A stretch of DNA of 57,785 nucleotides from the NCBI GenBank assembly GCA_021779935.1, contig JAJXZT010000015.1, positions 1-57,785 of the forward strand, given 5' to 3'. How positions within the stretch are numbered: the first letter of the stretch is position 1; each line of letters begins with the position of its first letter. The notes under the pieces are model-generated. The model did not search any database. It was not told where the DNA came from and saw only the letters and a list, made by a program, of their open reading frames with translations. Origin of the DNA: Acidobacteriota bacterium. Its GTDB lineage: Bacteria; Acidobacteriota; Terriglobia; Terriglobales; Acidobacteriaceae. A program made the translations under genes and the position numbers. This document shows, in pieces, positions 50,564-57,785 of the stretch.

Positions 50564-50992
50564 ATGAACATCGATTCCGTCCGCGAATACTGCCTCACTT
50601 TTCCTCACGTGACTGAAAAAGTTCAGTGGGATGATGATCTTTGTTTTAAGGTCGCCGGGAAGATCTTCTGCATTCTTCCGCTCGAACCGCGTCCTCTCGT
50701 TATCTCCTTCAAGTGCACGCCCGAGAGTTTCTTTCAGCTTCAGGAGATTGAAGGCATTGTTCCCGCGCCCTACCTCGCGAAGAACAAATGGGTGAGCCTT
50801 GAGCGCTTCAGCGTCCTGCGCGATGACGAACTCCGCGATGCCCTCGCAACATCGTACCTCCTCGTGTGGGAGAAGCTCCCGAAGCGAGTGCAGAATGAAT
50901 TGGCGTCTCCCGTCACCGGCAAGAAGGCTCCAAAGAAAAAGCCTGCGCAGAAACCAAGCGCAGGCACTTCATCCAAATCTCGCAAACGTTAA
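50564..50992 (+). CDS. MmcQ/YjbR family protein (DUF419)
   Basis: The 142-residue protein has the family look, with FPHVTEKVQWDDDLCFKVAGK near the N-terminus and the segment RDDELRDALATSYLLVWEKL later. A basic tail rich in Lys and Pro (KKAPKKKPAQKPS) extends beyond the usual ~115 residues. YjbR-type proteins have a cyclic-bacterial-DNA-binding-like fold and are of uncertain function. The gene converges on the alcohol dehydrogenase, 12 bp apart. Confidence 0.85.
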   Translation: MNIDSVREYCLTFPHVTEKVQWDDDLCFKVAGKIFCILPLEPRPLVISFKCTPESFFQLQEIEGIVPAPYLAKNKWVSLERFSVLRDDELRDALATSYLLVWEKLPKRVQNELASPVTGKKAPKKKPAQKPSAGTSSKSRKR

Positions 50993-51004
50993 TCGATTGC
51001 CGCT

Positions 51005-52015
51005 TTATTCCATCATCAATACCGCCCGATTCCGCAGCGTTCCCTTATGCATGGACTCCAGCACCTCGTTTGCCTTTTCCAGCGGGAACTTTGTGATGAC
51101 CGGCTTCACTCCATGTGCGGCGGCGAACTCCAGCGTCGCGCGAATATCGCTGCGTCCTCCTGATGGAGATCCAAGCAGTTTGCGCCGTCCGCCGATTAAG
51201 TCCATTGGAGTCACCTGGATTGCTCCCGCGTCTGCGCCCAATACAACCATGGTTCCATCTGCCGCCAGTCCGGGGAATGCCTTCGTCATCGATGCCACGT
51301 TAGGGGCTGTGGCCAGGATGATGTCCGGGCCTCCGTCCCATCCACGCAGTGCCTCCACTACGTCTTCCTGTTTGGCATTGATGAATTTCTCTGCGCCCAT
51401 CGCGCGCGCTTCTTTTTCCTTGTCGCTTGATGTCGAAATGACGGCCACTCGTCCTGCCATGGCTTTCGCGAAGAGAATCGCGAGATGCCCCAGTCCACCC
51501 ATTCCGATGACCGCGACTTTCTGCCCAACTGCATACTTCGCGTTTCGCAATCCGTTGTAGACCGTCAATCCAGCACACATTAGTGGCGCAGCGTCGGCGA
51601 AGTCGAGCGCTTCTGGAATTGGTGCCACGAAAGCCGCCGGGGCCAGCATGTATTCCGCGTATCCGCCGTCCGTTGTCACTCCCGTGACCTGCCCTTCCCG
51701 ACAGAGAATTTCGTTCCCGCTGACGCAGTACTTGCAATGCCCGCATGCCGAATACAGCCATGGCATCCCAACGCGATCTCCAACGGAAGGCCAGTTCACA
51801 CCGGGACCAACTTCGTCGACGACACCCGCGACCTCGTGTCCCGGCACGACAGGGTATTGTTCAAATCCAAAGGCGTGTTGCTGCACGAACAAATCGCTGT
51901 GGCACACGCCGCACGCCTTAATTTTGATGACGACCTGCCCCGGCCCCGGTTTCGGCTTTGGGCGATCCTCCATCACGAGTGCTTTCTGTGGTTCACGAAT
52001 GACTGCGGCTCTCAT
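51005..52015 (-). CDS. zinc-dependent alcohol dehydrogenase
   Basis: The start ATG 52015 has AGGAG six bases upstream; a longer frame to 52126 has no such site. The 336-residue protein carries catalytic zinc ligands in ACGVCHSDLF and PGHEVAGVV. The structural zinc cysteines lie in CGHCKYCVSGNEILC, and a Rossmann NAD(P) loop in VIGMGGLGHLAI. It oxidises alcohols or reduces aldehydes. The pattern is closest to AdhP-like propanol-preferring enzymes. Confidence 0.95.
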   Translation of the reverse strand: MRAAVIREPQKALVMEDRPKPKPGPGQVVIKIKACGVCHSDLFVQQHAFGFEQYPVVPGHEVAGVVDEVGPGVNWPSVGDRVGMPWLYSACGHCKYCVSGNEILCREGQVTGVTTDGGYAEYMLAPAAFVAPIPEALDFADAAPLMCAGLTVYNGLRNAKYAVGQKVAVIGMGGLGHLAILFAKAMAGRVAVISTSSDKEKEARAMGAEKFINAKQEDVVEALRGWDGGPDIILATAPNVASMTKAFPGLAADGTMVVLGADAGAIQVTPMDLIGGRRKLLGSPSGGRSDIRATLEFAAAHGVKPVITKFPLEKANEVLESMHKGTLRNRAVLMME

Positions 52016-52176
52016 ACGAACTCCTGCTTTGAAAGTGATGGGTATATAGATGTTGCGACGACCATTTGCGATCCAGACTACATCGCGGGCCATCCCGTTG
52101 CACGGAAAACAATATCTTCTCAGCAATTGACTCGGCTTTCCGGGTGAGATAGTTTCAATCCACTACAGGACGCCAC

Positions 52177-53904
52177 ATGGTCAAACGACTCCACGGATAT
52201 ATCTGTTTGCTTGCGCTTTTTACCTGCGCTGCTCCGGCACTCGGTGCCGGATTCCATCCCGTGCATGCGAAGAAGGCGATGGTTGTCAGCGTGCATGAAG
52301 TTGCCTCCAGGGTTGGTGCCGGCATCATGAAAGCCGGCGGCAATGCTGTCGACGCCGCAGTTGCCACGGGCTTTGCTCTTGCCGTTGTGCATCCCGCAGC
52401 GGGCAACCTCGGGGGCGGAGGATTCATGCTCTTCCGCAAGGCCAATGGCGAAGCCCATTTCCTCGACTTTCGCGAGAAGGCTCCTGAAGCGGCCACGGCC
52501 AATATGTATCTCGACGCCAACGGCAACGTCATCCCCGGCATGAGCACCATCGGCTACAAGGCCATCGGAGTCCCCGGTTCCGTTGCCGGTTTCGTTTATG
52601 CCGAAAAAAAATGGGGCAAGCTGACGCTGGCGCAAGTCATGGCGCCTGCCATTCGTCTTGCTCGCGACGGCGTCGTTCTGACCCATGCCGAAGCGCAGAT
52701 GATGCGCGACCCGCTGCTGGCAAAGTTCCCCGAAACCTACCGCATCTTTCAGCGCAACGGTAAGCTCTATGAACAGGGAGAGCTCTTCAAGCAACCTGAG
52801 CTCGCGCGCACTCTCGAGCGCATCGCGAAGAATCCCGACACTTTCTATCGCGGCGCCATGGCCCGCCAACTCGCCGCCGATATCCAGCGCGGCGGAGGCA
52901 TCATCACCGCCAAGGATCTGGCCGATTACAAAGTTGTCGATCGCCGGCCTCTGCGCGGAACCTATCGCGGCTACGAAATCATCAGCGCTCCGCCGCCCTC
53001 GTCCGGCGGAGCCGTGCTCATCGAGATCCTCAACATTCTTGAGGGCTACGACATGGCTTCCTTCGGACGCAACTCCGCCGAAGCCATTCACCTCACCGCC
53101 GAGGCCGAGCGTCGCGCCTTCTATGATCGAGCGGAGTTCATGGGCGACCCTGATTTTTCCAACGTCCCCATCGCGCAACTGACAGACAAAAAATACGCCG
53201 CCGAGTGGCGCGAGTCCATCGATCCCGACCACGCCACGCCGAGCAATGAACTCAAGCGCCCCAGCTTCGACGGCCTTGATCGTCTAGCTGCGCTGCACAA
53301 GCCCTACATCGGCCCCGAGCCCGATCACACCACGCACTACTCGGTTGTCGATCCCGAGGGCAACGCCGTTTCCGTTACCTACACGCTCAACGACTCCTTT
53401 GGATCGCGAGTCACCGCCACCGGTCTCGGCTTCCTGCTCAATGACGAGATGGACGACTTTGCCTCCAAGCCCGGCGTGCCGAACATGTACGGACTCATCC
53501 AGGGCAAGGCCAATGCCATCGGGCCGGGACATCGTCCGCTCTCGGCCATGACGCCGACAATGGTTACGCGCGACGGGAAACTCTACATGGTGCTCGGTTC
53601 GCCGGGCGGACCGACGATCATTACGACCGTGCTGAATACATTGATGAATGTCATTGATTACCGCGTCGACATTCAACGCGCCGTCGATTCCGCCCGTTTT
53701 CATCATCAGTGGATGCCCGACGAGTTGCGCGTGGAAGCCTGGCAGCTTTCGCCGGACACGATGAAGATGCTGGAAAAAATGGGTTACAAGCTGCGCCACA
53801 CCGGTTCCTGGGGCGACGGCGAGTGCATTATGATTGATCCAAAGACCGGCGAACGGCTGGGCGCAAGCGACTCCCGCAACAACGGAAAGGCGGTGGGCTA
53901 CTGA
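52177..53904 (+). CDS. ggt: gamma-glutamyltranspeptidase
   Basis: Ggt cleaves gamma-glutamyl bonds of glutathione outside the cytoplasm. The 575-residue precursor has a signal peptide (residues 1-24), the large-subunit start VDAAVATGFALAVVHP, and the autoprocessing nucleophile Thr385 in HTTHYSVVDPEGN. RPLSAMTPTMV and GSPGGPTIITTVLN form the substrate pocket. Length is normal for bacterial Ggt. Its stop overlaps the start of the next gene (TGATG), so the two are coupled. Confidence 0.95.
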   Translation: MVKRLHGYICLLALFTCAAPALGAGFHPVHAKKAMVVSVHEVASRVGAGIMKAGGNAVDAAVATGFALAVVHPAAGNLGGGGFMLFRKANGEAHFLDFREKAPEAATANMYLDANGNVIPGMSTIGYKAIGVPGSVAGFVYAEKKWGKLTLAQVMAPAIRLARDGVVLTHAEAQMMRDPLLAKFPETYRIFQRNGKLYEQGELFKQPELARTLERIAKNPDTFYRGAMARQLAADIQRGGGIITAKDLADYKVVDRRPLRGTYRGYEIISAPPPSSGGAVLIEILNILEGYDMASFGRNSAEAIHLTAEAERRAFYDRAEFMGDPDFSNVPIAQLTDKKYAAEWRESIDPDHATPSNELKRPSFDGLDRLAALHKPYIGPEPDHTTHYSVVDPEGNAVSVTYTLNDSFGSRVTATGLGFLLNDEMDDFASKPGVPNMYGLIQGKANAIGPGHRPLSAMTPTMVTRDGKLYMVLGSPGGPTIITTVLNTLMNVIDYRVDIQRAVDSARFHHQWMPDELRVEAWQLSPDTMKMLEKMGYKLRHTGSWGDGECIMIDPKTGERLGASDSRNNGKAVGY

Positions 53905-54740
53905 TGTTGAAGGCAATGTCAACCTACGTGCACGTCCGCGAGCGTCTCCACCCCGGCATGCTCGACGCGCTGGCCCGGGGCGGAGCGCAGGGCATTGAAA
54001 TCTTTGCCGCGCGCGGCCACTTCGACTACACCAACCTGCAGACGGTGCGCGAAATTGCCTCGTGGTTCCGCGCCACGCCCGGCGTGGAGTTCCACTCCGT
54101 GCACGCGCCCATGTTTGCCGACGACGACTGGGGCCGCAGCGGCGGGCCTCCGCTCAATATCGCCGCGCGCGAACGCAAGGACCGCATCGAAGCCATGGAC
54201 GAGATCAAGCGCGCCATAGAGGTCGCCGAGCAGTCGCCCTTCCGCTTCCTCATCCAGCACATCGGCATTGGCGGCGAAGTGTTCGACGAGCACAAGTTCG
54301 ACTCGGCCATGACCTCCATCGAACACCTCCGGGCCTTTGCCAAGCCGCTCGGCGTGCGCGTCCTGCTGGAAAATATTCCCAACGAACTCTCCACGCCGGA
54401 GCGCCTGCTGGAGATGATCCAGACGGGCCACTTCGAGGACGTCGGCGTCTGCATGGACCTTGGCCACGCGCATCTCGAACAGGGCGTCACGGCCACCTTC
54501 GAACACCTGAAGGAGTACATCCGCTCGACCCACGTGCACGACAACAAGCGCGACCGCGACTCGCACCTCTGGCCCGGCGAAGGCACCATCGACTGGACCG
54601 AAGCGATGGAACTGCTGCGCACGGCGCCGCACGTTCCGGCCGTACTGCTGGAAATCGACGGCGATCCCGAAGGCAACCCCGACTTCGGCCGCAAAGTCCC
54701 CGACCTGATGCTGAAAGCCTGGGAGATGCTGAAAGTGTAA
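53904..54740 (+). CDS. sugar phosphate isomerase/epimerase-like TIM barrel
   Basis: The 278-residue protein belongs to the AP endonuclease-2-type xylose-isomerase-like barrels. It has VEFHSVHAPMF and FLIQHIGIG with metal-binding His residues. VLLENIPNE supplies a Glu, CMDLGHAHLE an Asp and His, and THVHDNKRDRDSHLWPGEG the closing His/Asp set. ATG 53904 overlaps the ggt stop; ATG 53916 is an alternative. The specific substrate cannot be named. GC content is higher than in the neighbours. Confidence 0.85.
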   Translation: MLKAMSTYVHVRERLHPGMLDALARGGAQGIEIFAARGHFDYTNLQTVREIASWFRATPGVEFHSVHAPMFADDDWGRSGGPPLNIAARERKDRIEAMDEIKRAIEVAEQSPFRFLIQHIGIGGEVFDEHKFDSAMTSIEHLRAFAKPLGVRVLLENIPNELSTPERLLEMIQTGHFEDVGVCMDLGHAHLEQGVTATFEHLKEYIRSTHVHDNKRDRDSHLWPGEGTIDWTEAMELLRTAPHVPAVLLEIDGDPEGNPDFGRKVPDLMLKAWEMLKV

Positions 54741-54840
54741 GAAGTGCCGGCGGAGTTGGGGCAGATCAAAATGGGACAGAATTAAACGATGACGGATCGG
54801 TGTTTGCTGCGGCAGGTGTTCTTTGTCGCCCTAAAGGTCG

Positions 54841-56406
54841 TCAGCGCAGGAGAAATTCGTCACCGAGTGAGCCTTGAGATCCCTTAAGCGGGCGATTCGG
54901 CAGTAAGTTGGCAATTTCCGGAAGTGGCACATTCGCCAATTCTCTTGGCTCCAACTTGTGGAGTCCCCCTCCATAGACTCGACCTTCTCCCGTCATGTGT
55001 TGCATCGGAATTGATCGCAGAATCTGGAATACCTGCTGACGGGTATCTGCGCCTTCAAGTAGGTGACGTACTGCGGGCTTGGGATACAGCAGCAGATAGA
55101 CGTTTGCCGCTGTAGCTTGTGAGTGATTCAGAATAAATCGGAATGCAGGTTTCCCTTCCGTGCCCTCCCTCCCCATGTAGGTACAGAGTATTGGCGACGG
55201 TGGTCTGTGCTCCTGCGAGTACCAAATAGTTCTGGATCTGCACAAATAGCCATTCGCCGTTGTCCTGGCTCCAGACTTCAAATAATCTGCGAGTGCCGGA
55301 TCGGCATTCTCTAGTTCCCGCTCGTCGAGCGGGCAATCGATAAGAAACAACTTGGGTGAAACGATCGGATCTCCGTGTTCGTCGGCTTCGATTTCATCCC
55401 GCTTGAGATAACGCGGACTAGGCAATATTGGTTTAAGAAATTTCCTTGAAATCCCGAGGTCGGCCACCTGTTGCTCTGTGAGGATGAAAAACTTATTGTC
55501 GCCAGTAGCCAAACCTCGCTTTATCGAGAACAAGTCGCCGAGGCGAACTGAGTCTTCCGTCGCGCCTCGGACCTCTCTATGGAGCAGGCGCGTCCATTTT
55601 GGCTCTCTCCAAAGTTCGTCAATTGAGAACATCGCGGATCTGCGTGGTCGAGCTAAGGTGCCACCGAAGGACAGGTTTACTTGTGTTTCCTTAGTTGGCT
55701 TTCTATTTCTGAACCACACAACAGCAGACGATACCAGCGCGTCGTCAAATTGAACTTCTTGAGGATCAAAGCGATGAATTCGGAGAAGAGTTACATTTCG
55801 GAGAAGGTAGTCTTTGATCGCCTCTCCGTAGTTAACGCCCATAAACTCACTTGGCACAAGCCACGCGGAAACGGCGTTTGGTCGTAGCCATCGATGTGCC
55901 AAGACCATAAAGTAACAATACAGGCCCGCAAGTCCGCTAAGTGTTATGCCGATACTTTTACAATCGCGTTGCAGTTTGGCTTTCACTGCCGCAGAGAGGT
56001 GGTGATGCCGGACATAAGGAGGATTGCATATGAGCAGGTTGACCATACCTTTGTCAGTCTGAACATTGGTGAAATCTGCGATATGCAATTGCAGGTTCGT
56101 CCCTTTCCATAATTCAACGGAAGGCGCCCCGTAGTGATTGTCGATCTCAAAGCCTATAGATGAAGCCACCCGGTCGGGAAACTCGTTAAGGAGTGCGGAA
56201 TAGAACGCTCCAGTACCGAACGCCGGGTCGAGAAAATCTAGCGGCTCATTTGGTCCAAGATACCCCAATGACTCAATGGTAATTTCGCGGGCAAGAAGAA
56301 ATGGGGTCGCGAATTGCCCCATGCGATTGCGTTCCATTTGGGTGCGCTGCTCGTCGCACCTACGCTGTAATTCAGTTCTGGCTCGTTCAAGACTCGCGAT
56401 ATCCAT
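54841..56406 (-). CDS. N6-adenine DNA methyltransferase of a XamI-like R-M system
   Basis: The 521-residue protein starts at ATG 56406, overlapping the endonuclease stop (TGATG); upstream in-frame codons lie inside the endonuclease gene. Motif X (RNRMGQFATPFLLA), motif I (LDPAFGTGAFYS) and motif IV (LLICNPPYVRHHH) identify a gamma-class m6A methyltransferase of the Eco57I/TaqI type. The C-terminal half should form the target-recognition domain. By analogy with XamI/SalI the site may be GTCGAC. It protects the host against the linked endonuclease. Confidence 0.9.
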   Translation of the reverse strand: MDIASLERARTELQRRCDEQRTQMERNRMGQFATPFLLAREITIESLGYLGPNEPLDFLDPAFGTGAFYSALLNEFPDRVASSIGFEIDNHYGAPSVELWKGTNLQLHIADFTNVQTDKGMVNLLICNPPYVRHHHLSAAVKAKLQRDCKSIGITLSGLAGLYCYFMVLAHRWLRPNAVSAWLVPSEFMGVNYGEAIKDYLLRNVTLLRIHRFDPQEVQFDDALVSSAVVWFRNRKPTKETQVNLSFGGTLARPRRSAMFSIDELWREPKWTRLLHREVRGATEDSVRLGDLFSIKRGLATGDNKFFILTEQQVADLGISRKFLKPILPSPRYLKRDEIEADEHGDPIVSPKLFLIDCPLDERELENADPALADYLKSGARTTANGYLCRSRTIWYSQEHRPPSPILCTYMGREGTEGKPAFRFILNHSQATAANVYLLLYPKPAVRHLLEGADTRQQVFQILRSIPMQHMTGEGRVYGGGLHKLEPRELANVPLPEIANLLPNRPLKGSQGSLGDEFLLR

Positions 56407-57365
56407 CACAGTCCAAGCTTTGCGAGATCGTCGATTCGATGTTCCCACACCCAGTCTATCCCTTCTGCCGCCTCATAGCCGAGGTATCCGCTATCGAAAT
56501 AGCCACAAAGGAAAAGATTAAGCTTAGCTTCTTTACCATATGTCTTACGTATCTGGCTGATTTTTGTTGCTTCTTCTTTCCGCCTCTTGTTCACATTCGT
56601 AAAGTCGCCCGCAGATTTTGCCTCAATAAGCACTGGCAGGGAGTTCGGAACGGCAGATAGAGGTAGAACTACGGCGTCCATGGGGATGTTGATTTGTTTT
56701 CCTCCGTCCATAGTCACGGGCACGTTAACCCTAAACGCAAAGGTTCCGGGAGTCATTTCGCGGAACTTTACGGTTTTTCCCAACGGGGCTTGGGTGTATC
56801 CGTGTGACTTTAGCCACTTGCCAATTGCAGCAAGTTGTCGTTGTTCTTGTGCATTTCGAATAATCGGATCGGCTACTGCTCCGCAAAGACGGTCCGCGAC
56901 TACAGTGGCTGCGCGCTCGGTTTCCTTATTGCCGGGGTTTTTGTGGGTTCCGAACCAAACGAAGATGTCAGGATCGACCATTCGGCTAATCGTAATGACT
57001 ATTCGCTTCAGGTCCTCCAGAAGTGCTTCCTCGCCCATCTTCGCCGGGAGGCATCGGCCAATTTCCATGCACTTAACCAGGTTTGACGAGACTTTTGCGA
57101 GGCCAACCAAACGATCGCGCGCAATTGGTGGGCACGTTGCCATTCGCAGCATCGGAAGAATTTCCGGATTGGATTTCAGCGTGTTCGGAGTCAGTAACTT
57201 AAGATTTCTCGTTAGGCGAAGTGCTGTTTCTACCTCCTTCGTCGCACTGCTTCGGCTGTCGCGGAATGCCTTTGGGGCAAATTTCACGAACCAGTCGTTG
57301 TACATGTCAACCGACTCTGCGATATCAACTTTCCAGTGGTCTGGCTTGTCCCGGTTTACGGCCAT
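56406..57365 (-). CDS. type II restriction endonuclease, XamI family
   Basis: ATG 57365 starts a 319-residue protein (MAVNRDKPDHWKVDI) that matches the N-terminal pattern of XamI-type enzymes, with VDMYNDWFVKFAPKAFRDSR and the conserved block EILPMLRMATCPPIARDR. A PD-(D/E)xK-like nuclease site is visible as IPMDAVVLPL and, further on, PVLIEAKSAG. The longer frame to 57542 has no ribosome binding site and no family resemblance. The gene overlaps the methyltransferase start. Confidence 0.85.
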   Translation of the reverse strand: MAVNRDKPDHWKVDIAESVDMYNDWFVKFAPKAFRDSRSSATKEVETALRLTRNLKLLTPNTLKSNPEILPMLRMATCPPIARDRLVGLAKVSSNLVKCMEIGRCLPAKMGEEALLEDLKRIVITISRMVDPDIFVWFGTHKNPGNKETERAATVVADRLCGAVADPIIRNAQEQRQLAAIGKWLKSHGYTQAPLGKTVKFREMTPGTFAFRVNVPVTMDGGKQINIPMDAVVLPLSAVPNSLPVLIEAKSAGDFTNVNKRRKEEATKISQIRKTYGKEAKLNLFLCGYFDSGYLGYEAAEGIDWVWEHRIDDLAKLGL

Positions 57366-57542
57366 TGGTGTTCGATTTGTCCTCAAACTCTCAGAATGCT
57401 GGAATCCTCGCATTCGATTGGCGGAAAGGCAACACGAAACTAAATTGGCGTGGTGGCCCACATTTCGGCCTCCAGTGGTGAGGGTGCACCATATCTGAGC
57501 CGTTGGCAGATGTGGGTCTTTTCGTCTCCATCTGGCAATCAA

Positions 57543-57749
57543 TTCAACTGCGAACTGAACACTCGTAGGCCTTCCCTTTGCGTTCCTTCCTCGGTGTCTC
57601 GGTGCCTCTTGTGGTTAGCTTTTGCCGACGACCGACGACTATCGACCAACGACCGCCCTTGTCACATGATTTCATAACGACGTCGGCTCCTTGCAACCCG
57701 AGTAGTCTTGGAAGTACCACGACCAAGGCTCAGGAAGAAGGAGCCGAAC
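57543..57749 (+). other. non-coding region upstream of IS110-type transposase
   Basis: The stretch contains imperfect tandem CGACCGACGAC-like units around 57630-57660. It lies where the left end and, in IS110-group elements, the bridge-RNA gene are found. The left boundary of the IS is not marked by an inverted repeat and cannot be fixed here. Confidence 0.4.
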
Positions 57750-57785
57750 ATGTTGATTATAGGATGTGATTTTCACCCTGGGATG
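57750..57785 (+). CDS. IS110-family transposase, N-terminal fragment at window edge
   Basis: The first twelve codons read MLIIGCDFHPGM, the typical opening of IS110 transposases, in which the Asp of GCDFH is the first residue of the RuvC-like DEDD site. AAGGAG lies eight bases before the ATG. The gene continues beyond the window. Confidence 0.7.
   Translation, partial: MLIIGCDFHPGM

Noticed and set aside
49145-50608. 487-residue open frame antisense to the HtrA gene
   Set aside because: The sense strand carries a complete catalytic triad and PDZ domain; the antisense product resembles nothing.
52120-53232. 370-residue frame antisense to ggt
   Set aside because: Shadow frame; ggt is unambiguous on the other strand.
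54741-54840. possible insertion-sequence footprint (GGGACAGAATTAAAC)
   Set aside because: The motif looks familiar from IS ends, but no partner end or transposase fragment is nearby.
1-57785. CRISPR array
   Set aside because: No regularly spaced direct repeats with unique spacers were seen at any scale.

Overview
The window reads as a stretch of an Acidobacteriota (Terriglobia-type) chromosome or metagenomic contig. The basis is the right half: three giant Oar-like TonB-dependent receptors of 1,013 to 1,145 residues, each starting with a carboxypeptidase-regulatory-like domain, and a VWFA-related protein of the type repeatedly seen in Acidobacteriota. Housekeeping genes (folD, coaE, an HtrA protease, ggt) surround them. 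No rRNA, complete tRNA or CRISPR array was seen.

Bases 1 to about 21,500 look like an integrative element whose left end lies outside the window. A tyrosine integrase (20,025-21,329) and an excisionase-like HTH protein (19,781-19,972) sit at the right end, next to a 15-bp sequence identical in kind to the 3' end of a tRNA-Ser (21,487-21,501). The element carries a P4/D5-type primase-helicase, an operon of seven translationally coupled unknown genes (16,035-19,468), and a gene split over an in-phase A_AAA_AAA slippery heptamer (14,828-15,345). Its cargo looks defensive: an overlapping SF1 helicase plus PLD-nuclease pair resembling a Mokosh system without the kinase, a D12-like methyltransferase overlapping a membrane protein, a DNA glycosylase with an EndoIII-type Fe-S loop, and a membrane-anchored J-domain protein.

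Bases 21,502 to 29,903 form a second, decayed island that ends in a copy of the same 15-bp tRNA-Ser-like repeat. It holds a frameshifted metallopeptidase-like pseudogene and an older integrase gene cut in two. The halves (22,607-22,786 and 29,340-29,858) are separated by about 6.5 kb bracketed by two IS256-type end fragments that share 182 bp. Between them lies an apparently intact polyisoprenyl-linked glycan cassette: a GT-C membrane glycosyltransferase, a GT2 polyprenyl-phosphate transferase, a GT4 transferase and a flippase-like membrane protein.

From 30,045 rightwards the window is ordinary chromosome: a MacB-type permease, the VWFA protein, two TonB receptors each closed by a strong terminator, an MFS exporter, an amidase, a third TonB receptor, then folD-coaE-HtrA, a MmcQ/YjbR protein, an alcohol dehydrogenase, ggt and a TIM-barrel isomerase. 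At the far right is a type II restriction-modification pair of the XamI family (54,841-57,365). The window ends on the first twelve codons of an IS110-type transposase (57,750).
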